In this document: positions 13,078 to 25,682 of the stretch, piece after piece
Layout of the letters: each line of letters starts with the position of its first letter
Numbering within the stretch: position 1 is the stretch's first letter
Origin: Corylus avellana
Lineage: Eukaryota > Streptophyta > Magnoliopsida > Fagales > Betulaceae
Direction: 5' to 3'
Assembly (NCBI RefSeq): GCF_901000735.1
Contig: NC_081547.1
Location: forward strand, 27,391,382-27,455,381
Length of the DNA: 64,000 nt
Position numbers and translations under genes: made by a program
Notes under the pieces: model-generated
What the model was told of the DNA's origin: nothing
Database searches by the model: none
The model's input: the letters and a program-made list of their open reading frames with translations, nothing else

Positions 13078-13567
13078 ACGTTCAAGAACAGGATTTTTGA
13101 AGAAACAAACAGGAAGAAGTGCAGCTTGCAACCCTTTCGATCCAGCTTTGTTATCCTTTGATGTAATTCTCATGTGGGAGTGGTGAGTTTTTGAGAAGGC
13201 GGGGGAGTTGATTTGAAAATTCGTCCATTTCTTTCATTTATTATATATTTTCCGATTTTTTTTTTTTTTTTTGGTATACTCTGAGGGAGTATTTTTGAAA
13301 TATTATATATGTTTATTACTGCTATTTAGGATCCTCTCTTAGATATGATAGTTGGCTCATCCTTTTTCCACTGGCCAAATGCAAAATACATCGAGATCTA
13401 ATGCACAAGAGAATTACACGCTTTAAGAATAGGTATCAGTTAACATCTTATAAAAGAGCTACATTAAAAAAAAAAAAAAAAAAACGTCTTATAAAAGAGC
13501 TGCTGTGTAACAGTAAAAACTAAAAACTGAGGATGTTAACTGTTAGAAAAAAAGAGGACACTTAAAG
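13078..13567. other. Convergent 3' region of actin and the ENTH gene
   Basis: Shared 3' flank with a T run at about 13258-13272. A poly(A) insertion at 13461-13486 is annotated separately. No open frame of note. Confidence 0.5.
13461..13486 (+). mobile_element. Poly(A) insertion with 15-bp target duplication (retroposed tail)
   Basis: ACATT, about 19 A, then CG is bracketed by perfect copies of TCTTATAAAAGAGCT at 13446-13460 and 13487-13501. It lies in the convergent 3' region between actin and the ENTH gene. Confidence 0.7.
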
Positions 13568-14712
13568 CTAGTCTGATAGCAGCGATGCTATAGACTGATT
13601 TGCATCGTCACAAAATGGATGATCTTGATCTCCGGCGTATCCTTGCCGGGAGCCTGAATCATTTTCCGGCTCTTTCAGCACTGAGTTGATATACCGATGA
13701 GTTTCTTGTGCTCTTCTAGTCCCTTCCTTGATGGAGGAATTTTCGTTACAGTGAGAATTACATTTCCCATATATTTTGAGAGACGAGTTTTTCAAGGCTG
13801 CATCTGTTGAAGAGAACCGGAGGCCGAAGCTCCCAAACCCTTCAATCCCATGTGTTAGCTTTCGAGTTCTAGCCCTCTCTTCCTTGAGAAATGGCTCACT
13901 TTCCAGAAGCTTCAACACCCTCTCAGATGAGTTGGTGACACTCGAGCCCCAGTTGAAACTGCACATTTAAACAGAGGGAAAGCTTATTGAAACAGGGGTT
14001 GATTGGACGATGATGATAGTGAAAGGAAATGAATAGAGAGATCTTTATATGATGCATGCCAAGTTGCCAACCCTCTCTCGTCGATATACTGAAATCTTCC
14101 AATCTCCTTGATAACTTGTTTATCGCACTGAAACTCCTCCGCAACTCTACGTGGTCCATGGGTTAGAAGATGTTCCAATAGAACTAGAGCATTGTAAGAA
14201 ACCCGCCAATTCTTTCTATCAAATTTCAACAACCTGAATTTGCAACCAAAAAAAAGAGAAGAAAAAATATTGACAGATTATTAAATTAATCATTTTTTAC
14301 CAGCTTAATATTTTGAAATAAGTGACGATTTAACCAAAACAAAAAAAAAAAGCGCCAATCAAATCGAACAAGAAGAAACTTAGAGACCTCTTGTGTAGAA
14401 TCTCCACAATTCTCCAATAATCATCGACTTCAAAGGCAGCCCGAGAAATTACTCCCATGGTACGTGTGTCCTGTGGCCATGCATGTCCATTTGTGGCTTC
14501 TTCTGTCATTCTATGAATCCCACCCACAAGAACCCATATCAGAAACAAATCCAAAACTCCCATATATATATATATGAACTTTTTCAAGAGTAAAAAGTGA
14601 CTTACAGCTCTGCAGGAGTGACATCCGTCAGCGCCAATCGGGCAGTTTTTATCTTCTCTGTCAAGAACAAGGAAGCTTGCCTCTTGAATCCATGGAAAAA
14701 ATCACTGCCCAT
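13568..14712 (-). CDS. ENTH-domain protein (epsin-like)
   Basis: Likely phosphoinositide-binding adaptor in clathrin-mediated trafficking. Exons, 5' to 3' on the minus strand: 14712-14606, 14510-14388, 14233-14072 and 13958-13568, joined in frame to 260 residues. It begins MGSDFFHGFKRQASLFLTEK. The ENTH domain spans about residues 20-135: LTDVTPAELMTEEATNG, then WRIVEILHKR, FDRKNWRVSYNALVLLEHLL and FQYIDERGFNWG. The C-terminal ~115 residues are Ser/Glu-rich and probably disordered (ends NQSIASLLSD), with no obvious clathrin box or ubiquitin-interacting motif. It is far shorter than full epsins and fits the small plant ENTH/VHS-family proteins. Introns are all GT-AG. The gene is convergent with actin. 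Family is certain; the precise orthologue is not. Confidence 0.93.
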
Positions 14713-14987
14713 GTTGCTTTTTTTTCAATGGAAAAACTTCAACAGGCCTCTGAGTTAAGGGAAAAGGTGATAAAAAAACTCATGACACAGATTCTTTAGG
14801 AAGCCTTATCAACGTACGTAAGAAATGCAACCACTCCATTGTTTACTGCAATAAACCCCAACTGTTCCATAAAGGTGGATTTGCTTATGTAATGAGAGGA
14901 AGAATACGTGTTTCCACTTTCAGTTGGAATTATATGAAAAGATGGTGGCCATTGACATGGAAATTTCCAAGTGAAGTTTGGTTAGCC

Positions 14988-15025
<38 letters not shown>

Positions 15026-16917
15026 TATTTCCAATTAATGAAGGAATGGCTTCAAAAACTAGTTGCAGCCAAAATATTGCAATTCTTACCAAAAAAGGCG
15101 GCTCCATCATGATGTAATCCCAAGTCTTCTGTCTAGAAAGAATAGGTTAGGCATGGTTGTTATCTACCTACTTTACATTCACAATTTGTACAATTTCTTA
15201 ACATGGAGGTAACTTGTGACATTTAAAGAGTTGAATCAAATGATTCAAATCCTCTGTTGAAATATTGAGATTTTTTGTTATTAAGTTGTCCGGATTTTTA
15301 TGACAAATAAGAGATGAGAGTTGTGGGGTCCATTCTCTTAACCTAATTAAATTTTTGTGAAGAGTCATGCTAGAAACCATATTTTTATTTCATTTTGTTG
15401 ATGTAATAGTGTCAATCAAGTTTGATTTATAGAATTATTTATTCTGTGAAATTTAGAATGCCTAATAATAGTGTAAAAGAGTTTTCAAAATCAATATATT
15501 AGCTTGTTTGTGTAGATAAATACTTTATGGTTTTGGAATGTTTTAAATTGAAGGTTTTAAAATGCCTTAAATGAAGAGAGTCACACTTGGCACGAATCAT
15601 CGGAGCTTTGAGCGATCAAATCATGAATAAGAATTATGATCATATGATTTAGTGATTTGATTTGGATCGTAGGATGATGATGTATGGGTGATCATACCAT
15701 AACAAACATGGTCATCCTCGTACCAAATCATTTCCATGAATGTGATAAGTTATATGAAAAGAGAAACAATGCAACTCTTGGCTAAGAGTTGCATTGCATT
15801 CTATAAATAGAATGTGAGGGTAAGAATATTCATACATGTAATTCTCTCTGACATTTTCGTTTCTCTTTGTCCTCCATCAAATTTCCACCCAAACAGTAAC
15901 AAATCTTTCTACTAGAATGTGAGGGTTAGAATATTCATACATTTTATTCTCTCTGACATTTTCATTTCTCTTTGTCCTCCATCAAATTTCCACCCAAACG
16001 GTAACAAATCTTTCTAGCGAAAAGTCTTTCATAATTCAACATAAGATGCTTCTAAGGTAAATCTAACGGTTGGATTTACTAGACCGTCAACAAAGTCAAC
16101 TATAAGATCAAATTAAATTTGAACAAATGGTTGAAATTAAGTGATCGTTACTAATAACTACGGTCTAATAGTTATAATTAAATAACCATTAATAATAATT
16201 TAATATAATGGTCAAAATTAAGTGTTTGTTAATATTTGATGGTCATATTTTATTGACTGTTAAATTAGCAATTAATCACTATTAGTTGTGAAATTATATG
16301 TTTATCAGTGAACACATTAAAACTTTGGTTTGATACAAATATATACTAATATATTTTGCACTTGTACTTTCTTAGTTGATTAGTTTGCATTGTCAAGTAC
16401 AAGGAGACAACTAGTGTACTTGGACTAAATCATAGCTTGAAGCCAGTCGGTACTAGGTAGTTTGTGTGGTTATCAGTTGGATCACAGGTTCAAGCCTTTG
16501 TGCATATCATGTATTCTCTATCCCAGTCACTAGCATTAACGATTATTGCAGTGAAGCAATATCCAACATGTCCTCCATTTTTTTGGTAAATATCCTACAT
16601 AATTCAAGCACTTATTTCTTGTGAAGATCATGTCAGAATCTGAATTTTGTCAGAAAAAAATGTACCCACAAAGAGAGAAGGGGGAGAAAACAAAAAAGAA
16701 AAAAGAAGTACCCCCAAATAATTTTACATGCTGAAACCCTAAGGTAAAGATCATGGCTTGCATAAACAAGCTCCAAAAATTGCAAAATTTTCTTAATGGA
16801 AATGCTCGTGAAAGAAAAGAAGTGTATACCCTAATGCCTAATCAGGTGTGTCGCTTTTCTTTCTGTGGTATTGCACTAGGTCGAGAGCACAATGCCCTTC
16901 CACATGAACTCCAATAC
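14713..16917. other. Intergenic between the ENTH gene and ALG5
   Basis: Upstream flank of the ENTH gene and 3' flank of ALG5. Contains a TA microsatellite (about 14993-15022), the 105-bp tandem duplication at 15808-16017, and a short tRNA-like segment near 16470-16500 (A-box-like GGTTATCAGTTGG and B-box GGTTCAAGCC) that may be a SINE fragment. No protein gene. Confidence 0.5.
15808..16017. repeat. Two tandem copies of a 105-bp unit
   Basis: Units 15808-15912 and 15913-16017 start TAGAATGTGAGGGT and differ at only a few positions. A TATAAATAG box lies just upstream at 15803-15810. The arrangement resembles a U3/R boundary of a retrotransposon LTR, but no matching LTR, primer-binding site or coding region was found. 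Confidence 0.75.
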
Positions 16918-19900
16918 TCAAGTAGAAACTGTCCACATTCGGGTTCGATATCCCACAGACATAAGGGCAAGCTCCCAAAGTATATTTGGTATGCTCAGTG
17001 GATTCACCTTGGATCCAGGAATTTCAGACCAGTTGACAGATATCTCGAGCATTTTGATGTCAAACCACTTGCATAGAAACACTAACTCAACATCAAAACA
17101 CCACCTGCAGAGAGTCCATAATGCAAGTCAGTTCCCTCAACAGGTTCTACACATAAAAAGAACAGCCATCACAAGTCATTTCCAGAAAGGGAAGGGGGAC
17201 CAACCAAATTGAGTCAATTGACTAATGAAAAATAAGAATATAGAAAGATTACCCAGCCATGAGTCCCTCTTACATTTCTACAAATTCGACAATGAAAGGA
17301 TAGCATGAAAGGGTAAAAGAATCCTCTATTCTATTCAATAAGAAGAGCAAGCATCTGCATGATCTCATTGCAAAATGCCTCTAAGAAAGTTGCATATCAA
17401 TCCAGTTACCTCTTTAAACGGATGTTTTTGAAAAGCTTCCTTGCAGCAGCCCTAGTAAACATCTTGAAACCACACTGATGCAGTGATGAGTCAACATCAG
17501 GATAAAAATTGAAGTGTAATTTCCCAAGATAGAGCTTCATGGGTAAGCATAAATGAAGTCCTGGACTTCTAAACTTGTACCAACTGGAGGTCAATTAATA
17601 TTACCAAAAAATGAGGCAGAATTACCTGTGTGTCACGAATTCCAGAACCCGCAGTCAAGAGGACCACAAGATGGAAACCCTTCATCAAAAAGTTGCGGTA
17701 CCATTTCCTCTGGGGCATATAAGCGAAATGATTCAACAAAGTAGAATATGAAACAAAATTGCCAAAGAAACGAAGTATAAAGCATATAAAATGGGCAGCA
17801 TTAGAAGACTGAACTGTAGCCAGAGCTTTCTCCTCAAGATGAGCACGAGAACCAAATGCAGCCATTGGAATATCAGATATCCTAAAACTCGAATTGCTAG
17901 CTGCTGAATCTCCAGGCTGAGATTCCTTTCTGGCAAAAGCATGGATCTGGTGGGCATAAGAAAAGTATAAAATCAGGGATTTTACAAACCTGATTTTCAA
18001 GTTTCTCTAGTATAAAATCTTATCCCAAAAAAAAAAAAAAAAAAGTTTCTCTATTATAAAATGACGATGATACAAACCTGACTTTCAAGTTTCTCTAGGT
18101 CATTAACCTTAGTTGCTCCATCAGCATCCAGCATTAGAAGTAATTCACCACGTGAATGAAGCATGCCCTGTTTTACAATGCTTTCACAGAGGTAAAGAGC
18201 TTCAATCAATTGTCGTCATACAAAGGGGATAAAAAAAAATGGAACATCCAACAACATCAGAACATGTTCACAAGAGATGGTTCGAATTAGACTCACTTTT
18301 CTGATAGCTTCTCCCTTTCCATGATTTGTACCAAGAAGGATAACTCTCACATTGTCTACAGTGTATTTCCTTACAAAGTCAAAAGCTACTCTTTTTGTCC
18401 CATCAGTACTTCCATCATCAACAATCACCACCTGTTAAAAATTCATCCATTTGAAATGTAGAGTAGCAGAAAATGGAAGTAAAAACTCAAGCTAGCAAAA
18501 CACATTGCATAATTTTTTTGAAGGATATAGAAACACGTATAAATTAAAATAATGAACTGGCTTAGAAATTACTAGAAGAAAAGCAGCATTCTTTTAAAAA
18601 TGAAAGCTGGTGAAAATTAAAAGGCAGGACTAAAGACCACATTTTGGATTCTCCTCCCAAGGCAATGCCAACATAAGCACACAGAAGGCAGTACCTGGCA
18701 ACTAAGAACAAGACAAAAACCAAACAGCGCAAGGGAAAGCAGCAAGTAAATGTAGATGCCTCTAATGAACAATGGCACAAGCAAGGAGGGCGGGGTGATT
18801 GAAGGTAATATTCATGAAGTGAGAGTTCAAATATTAGGGGCAATGGTTTACTCAATTAAACATGCTAAGGAAGATTATTTACTATGTACTGAGAATGGTT
18901 TGAATGCCTTTTTTTTTTCTTCTTCTTGTGGGGTGGGGGGTAACTTCAAAAGAGCTTTACATACTAGATCCACAAAAATGATCAAGCACAAGATCCCATT
19001 TTTTGAAAATATTACTGAGCCCAAATGGGAAAACTAATCTACCATCTGCTTGTATGGAGGAGCCCTCACAATTAATATCCATTATATTGTTAAGGCAAAG
19101 CGCTAGAAAGATAGGCATCCCAATTTGAATGTCATTAATAGAACATGAATATGACAATGGATACAGTCTGAGGGTTGCAATCAATGATACAATCATCCCT
19201 CATGGCCATCATAACCAACTGAGATGATCCCGAAACTGAAAGGAGAGAAATGATACCTCATAAGAAAATGACTTATCCTTTGCTGCACGTTGTTGAAGAT
19301 AACTACAAAGTAAAGACATAAGTATCACTAAGAAACTCCCTTAGCAGTAGCTGTCAACATAAATCACTATGGTAGTAGGGGTGGTTGTCATGCTTAACTA
19401 CAAACAAACACCAAAAACACATAGCTTGTTCAAAAAGAAAAGTAGAGTGCAATCAATTATACTCGAACTTACTTCATAGTTTCCTCGAGAGCTCCAGGAA
19501 GTCTATGCTCTTCATTGAATGCAGGGATTATTAAGGATATATACTTCTCCGCTGGATCAGAAATATGTGGGCATGGAACCTAAAAAATAAAATCATTCTA
19601 GAAACATTAAAATCATACCAAAACCACTACAAACACAACATTGTAAAGGGAATAAATTTATCAAAATAATGCTACCAAGAGAATTATTATAAGTCTTTGC
19701 AGACACTTTTTAAGTCCATATTTTGCTCAGACACTATATACTCTTCTCAGACTCAACAACAATGTCGACTTGACATCAGAAGTTTATAATTCTTCTAAAC
19801 CTTTATATATATATATTAAGCAGATTGTGCTAGGGTTTTATCATCTAATCTTCTCTGAGGGGATAGCTTCTCTTTCCATAGAATGCATCACCCAGGACCT

Positions 19901-20638
19901 TTTACCTCAATGACAAAAAGAGAATAATAAAATGGTTCGATTTAACTAGGGCATGAAAATGGTGACATAGATTCTTTGATAGAACCGAGCTGACCTTGCT
20001 ATTCAGTTAGAGAACTACATTTCAGTTTGCCCATTTGGCGTATGCTATGCATTTGAATTGCTACATTTTAGTTTCCATTGTGTCCATTGTGTTTGGAACT
20101 TGTGCATCTTAAAATTGCTTTTACACTGAATTGAATTCATAATTCTTCCTAGAACAGCTACACATTTCATTAACTTCACCCATTTGTAAGTCCTCAACAA
20201 AGATCAAAATTGATTGCTTCAGATAATTTCTTCACAAAACAAGAACGAATTTCAATACCACAGAGTAACAGGAAACTAAATCTCAGGAATTTCAAATCCC
20301 TAATACTCCTAAAAATCCTAATCGAAGTTAAAAATGTATGTATTTCTATGTATGTACGTGCAAGTGCAATGTAGATTTACCTGTTTTAACGAATTAGGGT
20401 CCTCAAATATCGCGGGAGCTTCGACGTGCCTATCAAAGGATTAAATCAAATATCAAACAACAAATTAAGCATTTTATTGGAAAGGAAGAGATTTTGAGAA
20501 ATTTGATGTGGGGATTCGAACGTACGCGTGGTTGTGCCTTCTTCGAGAAGCTTCGAAGATGATCGCAGAAACTAAGCCAAAGAGTGCGATCAGAATGAGG
20601 GCGAGCAAGAGCTCCACCACCGTCCACAGAAACCCCAT
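16918..20638 (-). CDS. ALG5: Dolichyl-phosphate beta-glucosyltransferase
   Basis: Makes dolichyl-phosphate-glucose from UDP-glucose on the cytosolic ER face, the donor for glucosylation of the N-glycan precursor. Ten exons (minus strand): 20638-20526, 20429-20381, 19579-19473, 19302-19257, 18431-18297, 18167-18078, 17946-17815, 17709-17626, 17474-17410 and 17104-16918. They join in frame to 335 residues, the family length. Residues ~4-28 form an N-terminal membrane anchor. The GT2 core has SLIIPAFNEEHRLPGAL, VVIVDDGSTDGT (nucleotide-binding DD at 110-111), LLMLDADGATK (DAD at 164-166), GFHLVVLLTAGSGIRDTQCG and, near the end, SVNWSEIPGSKV and MSVGYRT. Intron 6 holds a poly(A) insertion and intron 4 is the longest. 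All junctions are GT-AG. Confidence 0.97.
18019..18044 (+). mobile_element. Poly(A) insertion with 18-bp target duplication in ALG5 intron 6
   Basis: CTTATCCC followed by about 18 A is bracketed by GTTTCTCTAGTATAAAAT (18001-18018) and GTTTCTCTATTATAAAAT (18045-18062), one mismatch. It sits between exons 6 and 7, well away from both splice sites. Confidence 0.7.
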
Positions 20639-21436
20639 TTTCGCTTGCGGAGTTTCTGTGCGTATTGGTCAGCGTCTAGTAAATAAGCAGGTTTGACAAT
20701 TTTGGTTAGTTAATGTGGTTCGGAGTAAACTTGATTTTTAAAAACTATTTTAAAAACGCAAATGCTAAACGCCCAACTTTTAAAAAACGCAGTTAACCAT
20801 TTCGCAACCCTTAACCATTTAGCCAAATGGATGTTTGATTTTGACTTTTAAAATTGCAATTCAGTCTTTAAAATTATACGTTTTTAAAAAAGCACCTCAT
20901 TACCTTCCGATTTGAAAACACATATTTTATGCTTTTTCAAACAACAATTAAAAAAAAAACGCAATCCCAAATAATTTATTTTTTTGCAATTTAATTTAAA
21001 ATCTTACTTTTTTTTATATATAAAATTGCAATCTCAAACATACCCTTAATCCAGTTGTGTCGATTTACTTTAGTTGTTAATTTGTTAATAATTAATCCTA
21101 ATACGATATGACGGGGCGATCAACTCGGCCCATTTAATACACAAATCATGTTGGGTTGATCCAACTCATTTAATAAATAGTTCATATTAGGCCAATTGGT
21201 TAAACAACTCATCCATGGTTAAGCAAGTTGACTCGATATTGACTGTTCAATCAATTCAACTCAATAGTGACACAAACCCGATTATATCAAATGTTAGCAT
21301 ATCAATTTTGTATTAAGTTTGCAAATTGTTAGCTCTACTTAAAAGATTCATAATGAATAGGATGGAATAGTTATAAGTTATACTCAAACAATATACAATA
21401 TCCATTATATTGTTAATCAAACAACAAGAGCCATAA
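20639..21436. other. Intergenic upstream of ALG5
   Basis: Promoter side of ALG5, then AT-rich DNA with repeated AAACGC/GCAAT motifs (20745-21050) and a stretch with several CAACTC/GTTGACTC words (21115-21260). Both look like decayed non-autonomous elements but lack clear ends. No gene. Confidence 0.4.
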
Positions 21437-21509
21437 GCCCGTCTAGCTCAGTTGGTAGAGCGCAAGGCTCTTAACCTTGTGGTCGTGGGTTCGAGCCCCA
21501 CGGTGGGCG
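21437..21509 (+). tRNA. tRNA-Lys (anticodon CUU)
   Basis: 73 bases without intron. Acceptor stem GCCCGTC pairs with GGTGGGC (two G-U pairs), discriminator G. The D arm contains TAGCTCAGTTGGTAGAGC (A box). Anticodon stem CAAGG/CCTTG carries loop CTCTTAA with anticodon CTT at 21470-21472. The T arm GTGGGTTCGAGCCCCAC is the B box. All cloverleaf features are intact, so it is probably functional. Confidence 0.97.
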
Positions 21510-21966
21510 TCCTGAAATGGTAGATTAAATGTGTTTTAGTCTACAACGTTTTACTGAAAAAAAAAATGAAGCATATATCAATAGCTTTTTTTTTTTTTTT
21601 TTTTTTTAAGCACGTATCGGTAGTTTGATTACAGAGATTTAGAGGGATTCTTCTAATGATTTGATTATCAAAGCCTTCAACATTTTCTTGCAGCACATAT
21701 ATATTGGCTAATTGGCAGTATAAAACTACAAAGGTCTGTTTCTGATGGATTTGTTCCTAAAACCCTAGAAGTTTCTGAGTACAATTATGTTCCAATCAGA
21801 AGATCATAACATTGAGTTGAATGCTTTAAGCAAGGATGCACGGCAACATATACCCAAATCACCAGAATTTCTCAATAGCCTGATGCTACAATTACCATAA
21901 CAAGTTTCTTTAAGGAGAAGACCGTGCTAGTTTTAGATTAAGAATGATCACTGGATAAAGATTGTA
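21510..21966. other. Intergenic downstream of tRNA-Lys
   Basis: Contains a long T run (21585-21607) between AAGCATATATCAATAG (21569-21584) and AAGCACGTATCGGTAG (21608-21623), possibly an old tail insertion with a decayed target duplication. No gene. Confidence 0.4.
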
Positions 21967-22505
21967 GTTGGGACTTCATGCAGCATAGATGCAGTGGATC
22001 ATAAAAACAACAATACTAGATTTACAGTTCTTCTCAAAATTAACCAAGAACAAATCAAGGAATTGATACAAAATAATAATAATAATAATAATAAAAAAAG
22101 TCAAAATCCTACTAAAAAAATAAAACAAAACAAAATTTTCGGATTACGTTTAAACGGATAAAAGTCTCATTCTACCTAGCTTGCGATGAAATCCCCGTTC
22201 AACAAGATATCGATTGTTTCAATCAAGGCTCGATTGTTGTTGGAACTTCATGCATCCTAGGTGTAATGGATCACAGACACAACAGTACTACTAGATTCAC
22301 AATTCTTCCTAAAACCAAGAATAAATGAAGGAATTGTGGCAACAAAAAAAAAAAAAAATCATATAAACCATCATAAACCGCAGATAAGCCCGTTCTAAAT
22401 GAGTTTATATGTAAAAACAAGTCAAAATCTCACTAAAAAAAATGAAAGTTTGAATTGCATTCAACCGGGCATCGACGGTTTCGATCAAGGCTGGCTTAAA
22501 TGTTG
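21967..22505. repeat. Diverged tandem duplication, ~270-bp unit
   Basis: Units at 21967-22238 and 22239-22505 share an ordered series of words: GTTGG-ACTTCATGCA, then ATGGATCA (GTGGATCA), ACAACA, TACTAGATT, CAAGAA, AAGGAATTG, GTCAAAATC and TCAATCAAGGCT or its variants. An (AAT)n tract inserted in unit 1 and an A run in unit 2 account for length differences. Non-coding, origin unknown. Confidence 0.65.
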
Positions 22506-23257
22506 TAATTTGAAAATCTTGATGAAATAATACTTTATAGTCTTTTGAATAAGTTTTCCAACACAATCAAAATTGTCTTCCTAAGATATTGAAATCTCAA
22601 ACTTCAAAGTCACTTTTTTATTATTATTATTATTATTATTAAGGAGGACCTGCTTGAAAATTGGCCTTCATCAGGAGTACTGAAGAGCAACAAAAGTGGT
22701 TCTCATGTTCTCTTTTTCTACTGGACCCTTGAATCAGTTGTGTCACACCAACTTGCCAGGGAGTCAGGAAATACCATTAAGGTGGGATGTCATGAAGTAG
22801 TTTGGTTCTTTAAGGCTCATATTATTAACTTTTATTGTATTTTCTGCAGTAATTGAAGAGCTGTTTGCAACAGATATTTCATGTGTCACTTTCACTTTAG
22901 TAATGCTATTATCAGCTTTCAGTTCCCATTATGGTACCAACGTTTGATTATCCATCTTGTGCTAACATAGTACTGTCATGATACTTTGAAACATTGCAGA
23001 GGACATGCCTCATTTGAAAGAGTATTGTCACTTAATACAGCTTTTATTACATTTTTTTTATAAATTGATGTGGTAATTCAAGTAATACTTGTTATGTCAA
23101 CTACTAATTAAATAATTAAATTGAAGTAATATTACTCTTCACACTACTAATGTTGCATGTACTCTTAGGTGACTTTTTTTTTTTTACTTTCTGAAATGAT
23201 TGACATGAAAAGCCATTTAAAACACACAATGTGAACTCGTGTGAATGAAATATGTAT
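22506..23257. other. Intergenic DNA before the scaffold gap
   Basis: AT-rich, with an ATT microsatellite near 22619-22640. No open frame or repeat family recognised. Confidence 0.45.
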
Positions 23258-23357
23258 NNNNNNNNNNNNNNNNNNNNNNNNNNNNNNNNNNNNNNNNNNN
23301 NNNNNNNNNNNNNNNNNNNNNNNNNNNNNNNNNNNNNNNNNNNNNNNNNNNNNNNNN
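23258..23357. other. Assembly gap (100 N)
   Basis: Exactly 100 N, the conventional size for a scaffold gap of unknown length. Distance and continuity across it are not established by sequence. Confidence 0.99.
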
Positions 23358-24175
23358 AATTACCCTCTCAATAAGGTAAATTGGGACCACATTATGATAA
23401 TCCCATATGGGAAATTCCCCTAATCAAGAACTCCCATCTGTTTCCCGCAATCATAATGGAGCCCATTTGTTTAAGACCCTTGCATTGGATGGCTAACATC
23501 GATCCTTGATCGCCAATGCAGTTTTTCACTCTACGTGGATTGACCATTCGCCTTCACCATCATCTAAAACTTCTTCTTATATATTAAAAACTTAATTTTC
23601 TTTCAAATTGCATTTAAAAAATTAATTTAATTTACTCTATTAAACAAGTGATTCTCATATCAGAAAATAACATAGAGATATTAATTTCATGGTCCAAGCT
23701 AGAAGAAGAAGTGGTTGCCTGGCTTTGATTACCTGGGTTGAGAGAGAAAGGGAGAGGATCGGACAACCCAAAAGTCTTCTCAGTACAGTTGTTTCCTTCC
23801 AAAAGCAACAATATATATTGCCTTTAATCATTTCATGGGCAAGAAGTTTCAGAGGTCCTGAGAAGACCAACCAAAAAAGAGAGAGGGGCCACAATGGGGT
23901 TCTGTCTGTCTAATTTCATGTCCTTTGGGAGATATGGTTAATGGTTTGCTTTTATTTGTCATCCTTTCTTTATTAAAGCTTAAGAGAATTTTCTTGTGTT
24001 GGACAAATAAGAATTCCCAGATTCTAATTAATGTATGTGCTTGTCCACAATCATGCCTACAAATCAAAACTATAGCACTTGGTAAAGGTTATATATTAAT
24101 ATATATTTTTACTATTTATGCTTTCAAAAAAATATGATATTGTTTATACCCAAATTTTATAAAGAAAAAAACAAA

Positions 24176-24459
24176 TCAAATTTAGTCCTTAGGTTTTCAC
24201 GCGAGACGCAAATATAATTCTTGGGTTTTCAGTTTCAATACCCTTAGATTTTTCTTTGATTAGGTCATTCAGTCAATTTATTAATATCATGTGACTCTCG
24301 TTTGACATGTCTCGTGCCAATTGTATGTGCCATATGGCAAAGTTGGCCGGAAAGCTTATTTTTTTTAAATGTTTTATTAAAGTTCAAGGACCAAATTATC
24401 GAAATTGAGAATCTAGGGATTAAGTCAAAATTGCATGAAAACTTATGGATTAAATTCAA
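24176..24459. mobile_element. MITE-like element with ~25-bp terminal inverted repeats
   Basis: Left end TCAAATTTAGTCCTTAGGTT (continuing TTCACG) and right end CATGAAAACTTATGGATTAA (continuing ATTCAA) are inverted copies matching at about 20 of 26 positions. The body is about 285 bp and non-coding. Elements beginning TTTAGTCC-CTAAGTTTT are widespread in plant genomes, but the superfamily is not determined here. Confidence 0.6.
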
Positions 24460-25682
24460 TTTTTCCCCAGATTTTAAAATTTGTTCTATCAATTTCTGGC
24501 ACCAAAATTGATTGGTAAGTTGGTTGCTAAGGTTCTAACAACATTAATTAGCTCGGATCAATTGGGAACTTTAAGTAAGCTTATGTCTAAATCTACTTAA
24601 TTGACACGATACCTACCCATAATCATCTATCAAACGTGCAAAAAACAGCTTTAACTGCCGAAAAATACTGCATAATTTGCCTGCATTTTCGGGTAAAACA
24701 AGAAATTGTTTGTACAAAGCATAAATGTGAATTAGGAGCTTATTTTTTTCAACACATGCAAATTTGGCTTATTTCCCGTGAAAAAAAATTACTAGAAATC
24801 TCTTATACAAAAATTAACGGTAAAGATTGTAAAATTTCCTTTAAGGCAATTCGGTAATTTTTTCACTGAGGATATTAAATTAATTAGCTAGCTTTCAACA
24901 TTAGTTTTGAACGTGGTCTTCCTCAAGAAGCCATAATATTTTGAACCAAAAAAATAAAAAAATAAAAAAATAAAAAAAATCAACTACTAAAGGGAAAACG
25001 TAAATTTCTTTTAAGAAACATCATGATTGGAATTATATGTTGTAGATGGAGAAATGGCGGAGAAAGCAGCTTTTGCTGTTGTTGTACAGGTAGGTTAGGT
25101 CTGCATGATTATCATGCTAACTATACTTATCACAGATCTAATTGCTTTATTTCTAATTTTCCTTTAGCAACGATTCTTGATCAGCAAACTATGTTATATA
25201 TATATAGCTAGTGGGGAATTAATGAGTATAATTTCATCTTATTTCACTGTCATTGCGTTAATATAATGCAATGTGTTGGACGTGGATCAGTCCACCCACC
25301 AGTGGATCAAATTATGAAGAGTCACTTGATTATTTATTAGTTCTGAAAATCCCATGCAAAAGGGCAAAAAAGAAGTAGAAGAAAAAAATCATAATTTAGT
25401 TCTTGGAAGCTTATTTTTAAAAAAATTCGTCAAATCCAAGGAGTACTCATCTATTCTCACATTATATCAGCCTACAGCTTTTAACTTTTGCTCTGTTGAG
25501 TACATGCACTTACTTTGGTCTAGCTAGTCAAAAGTTTAATTCGCTAGCCCATAGTTTTGAATTAGTACTATAGCACTCAACAATGCAAAATAAACTATAA
25601 ATAAAATAATAATAAAAATAAAATAAAATAACCACTAATAAGGGTGATAGTTGAATGGTCTTAAGGGAATTTCCATAAGATT

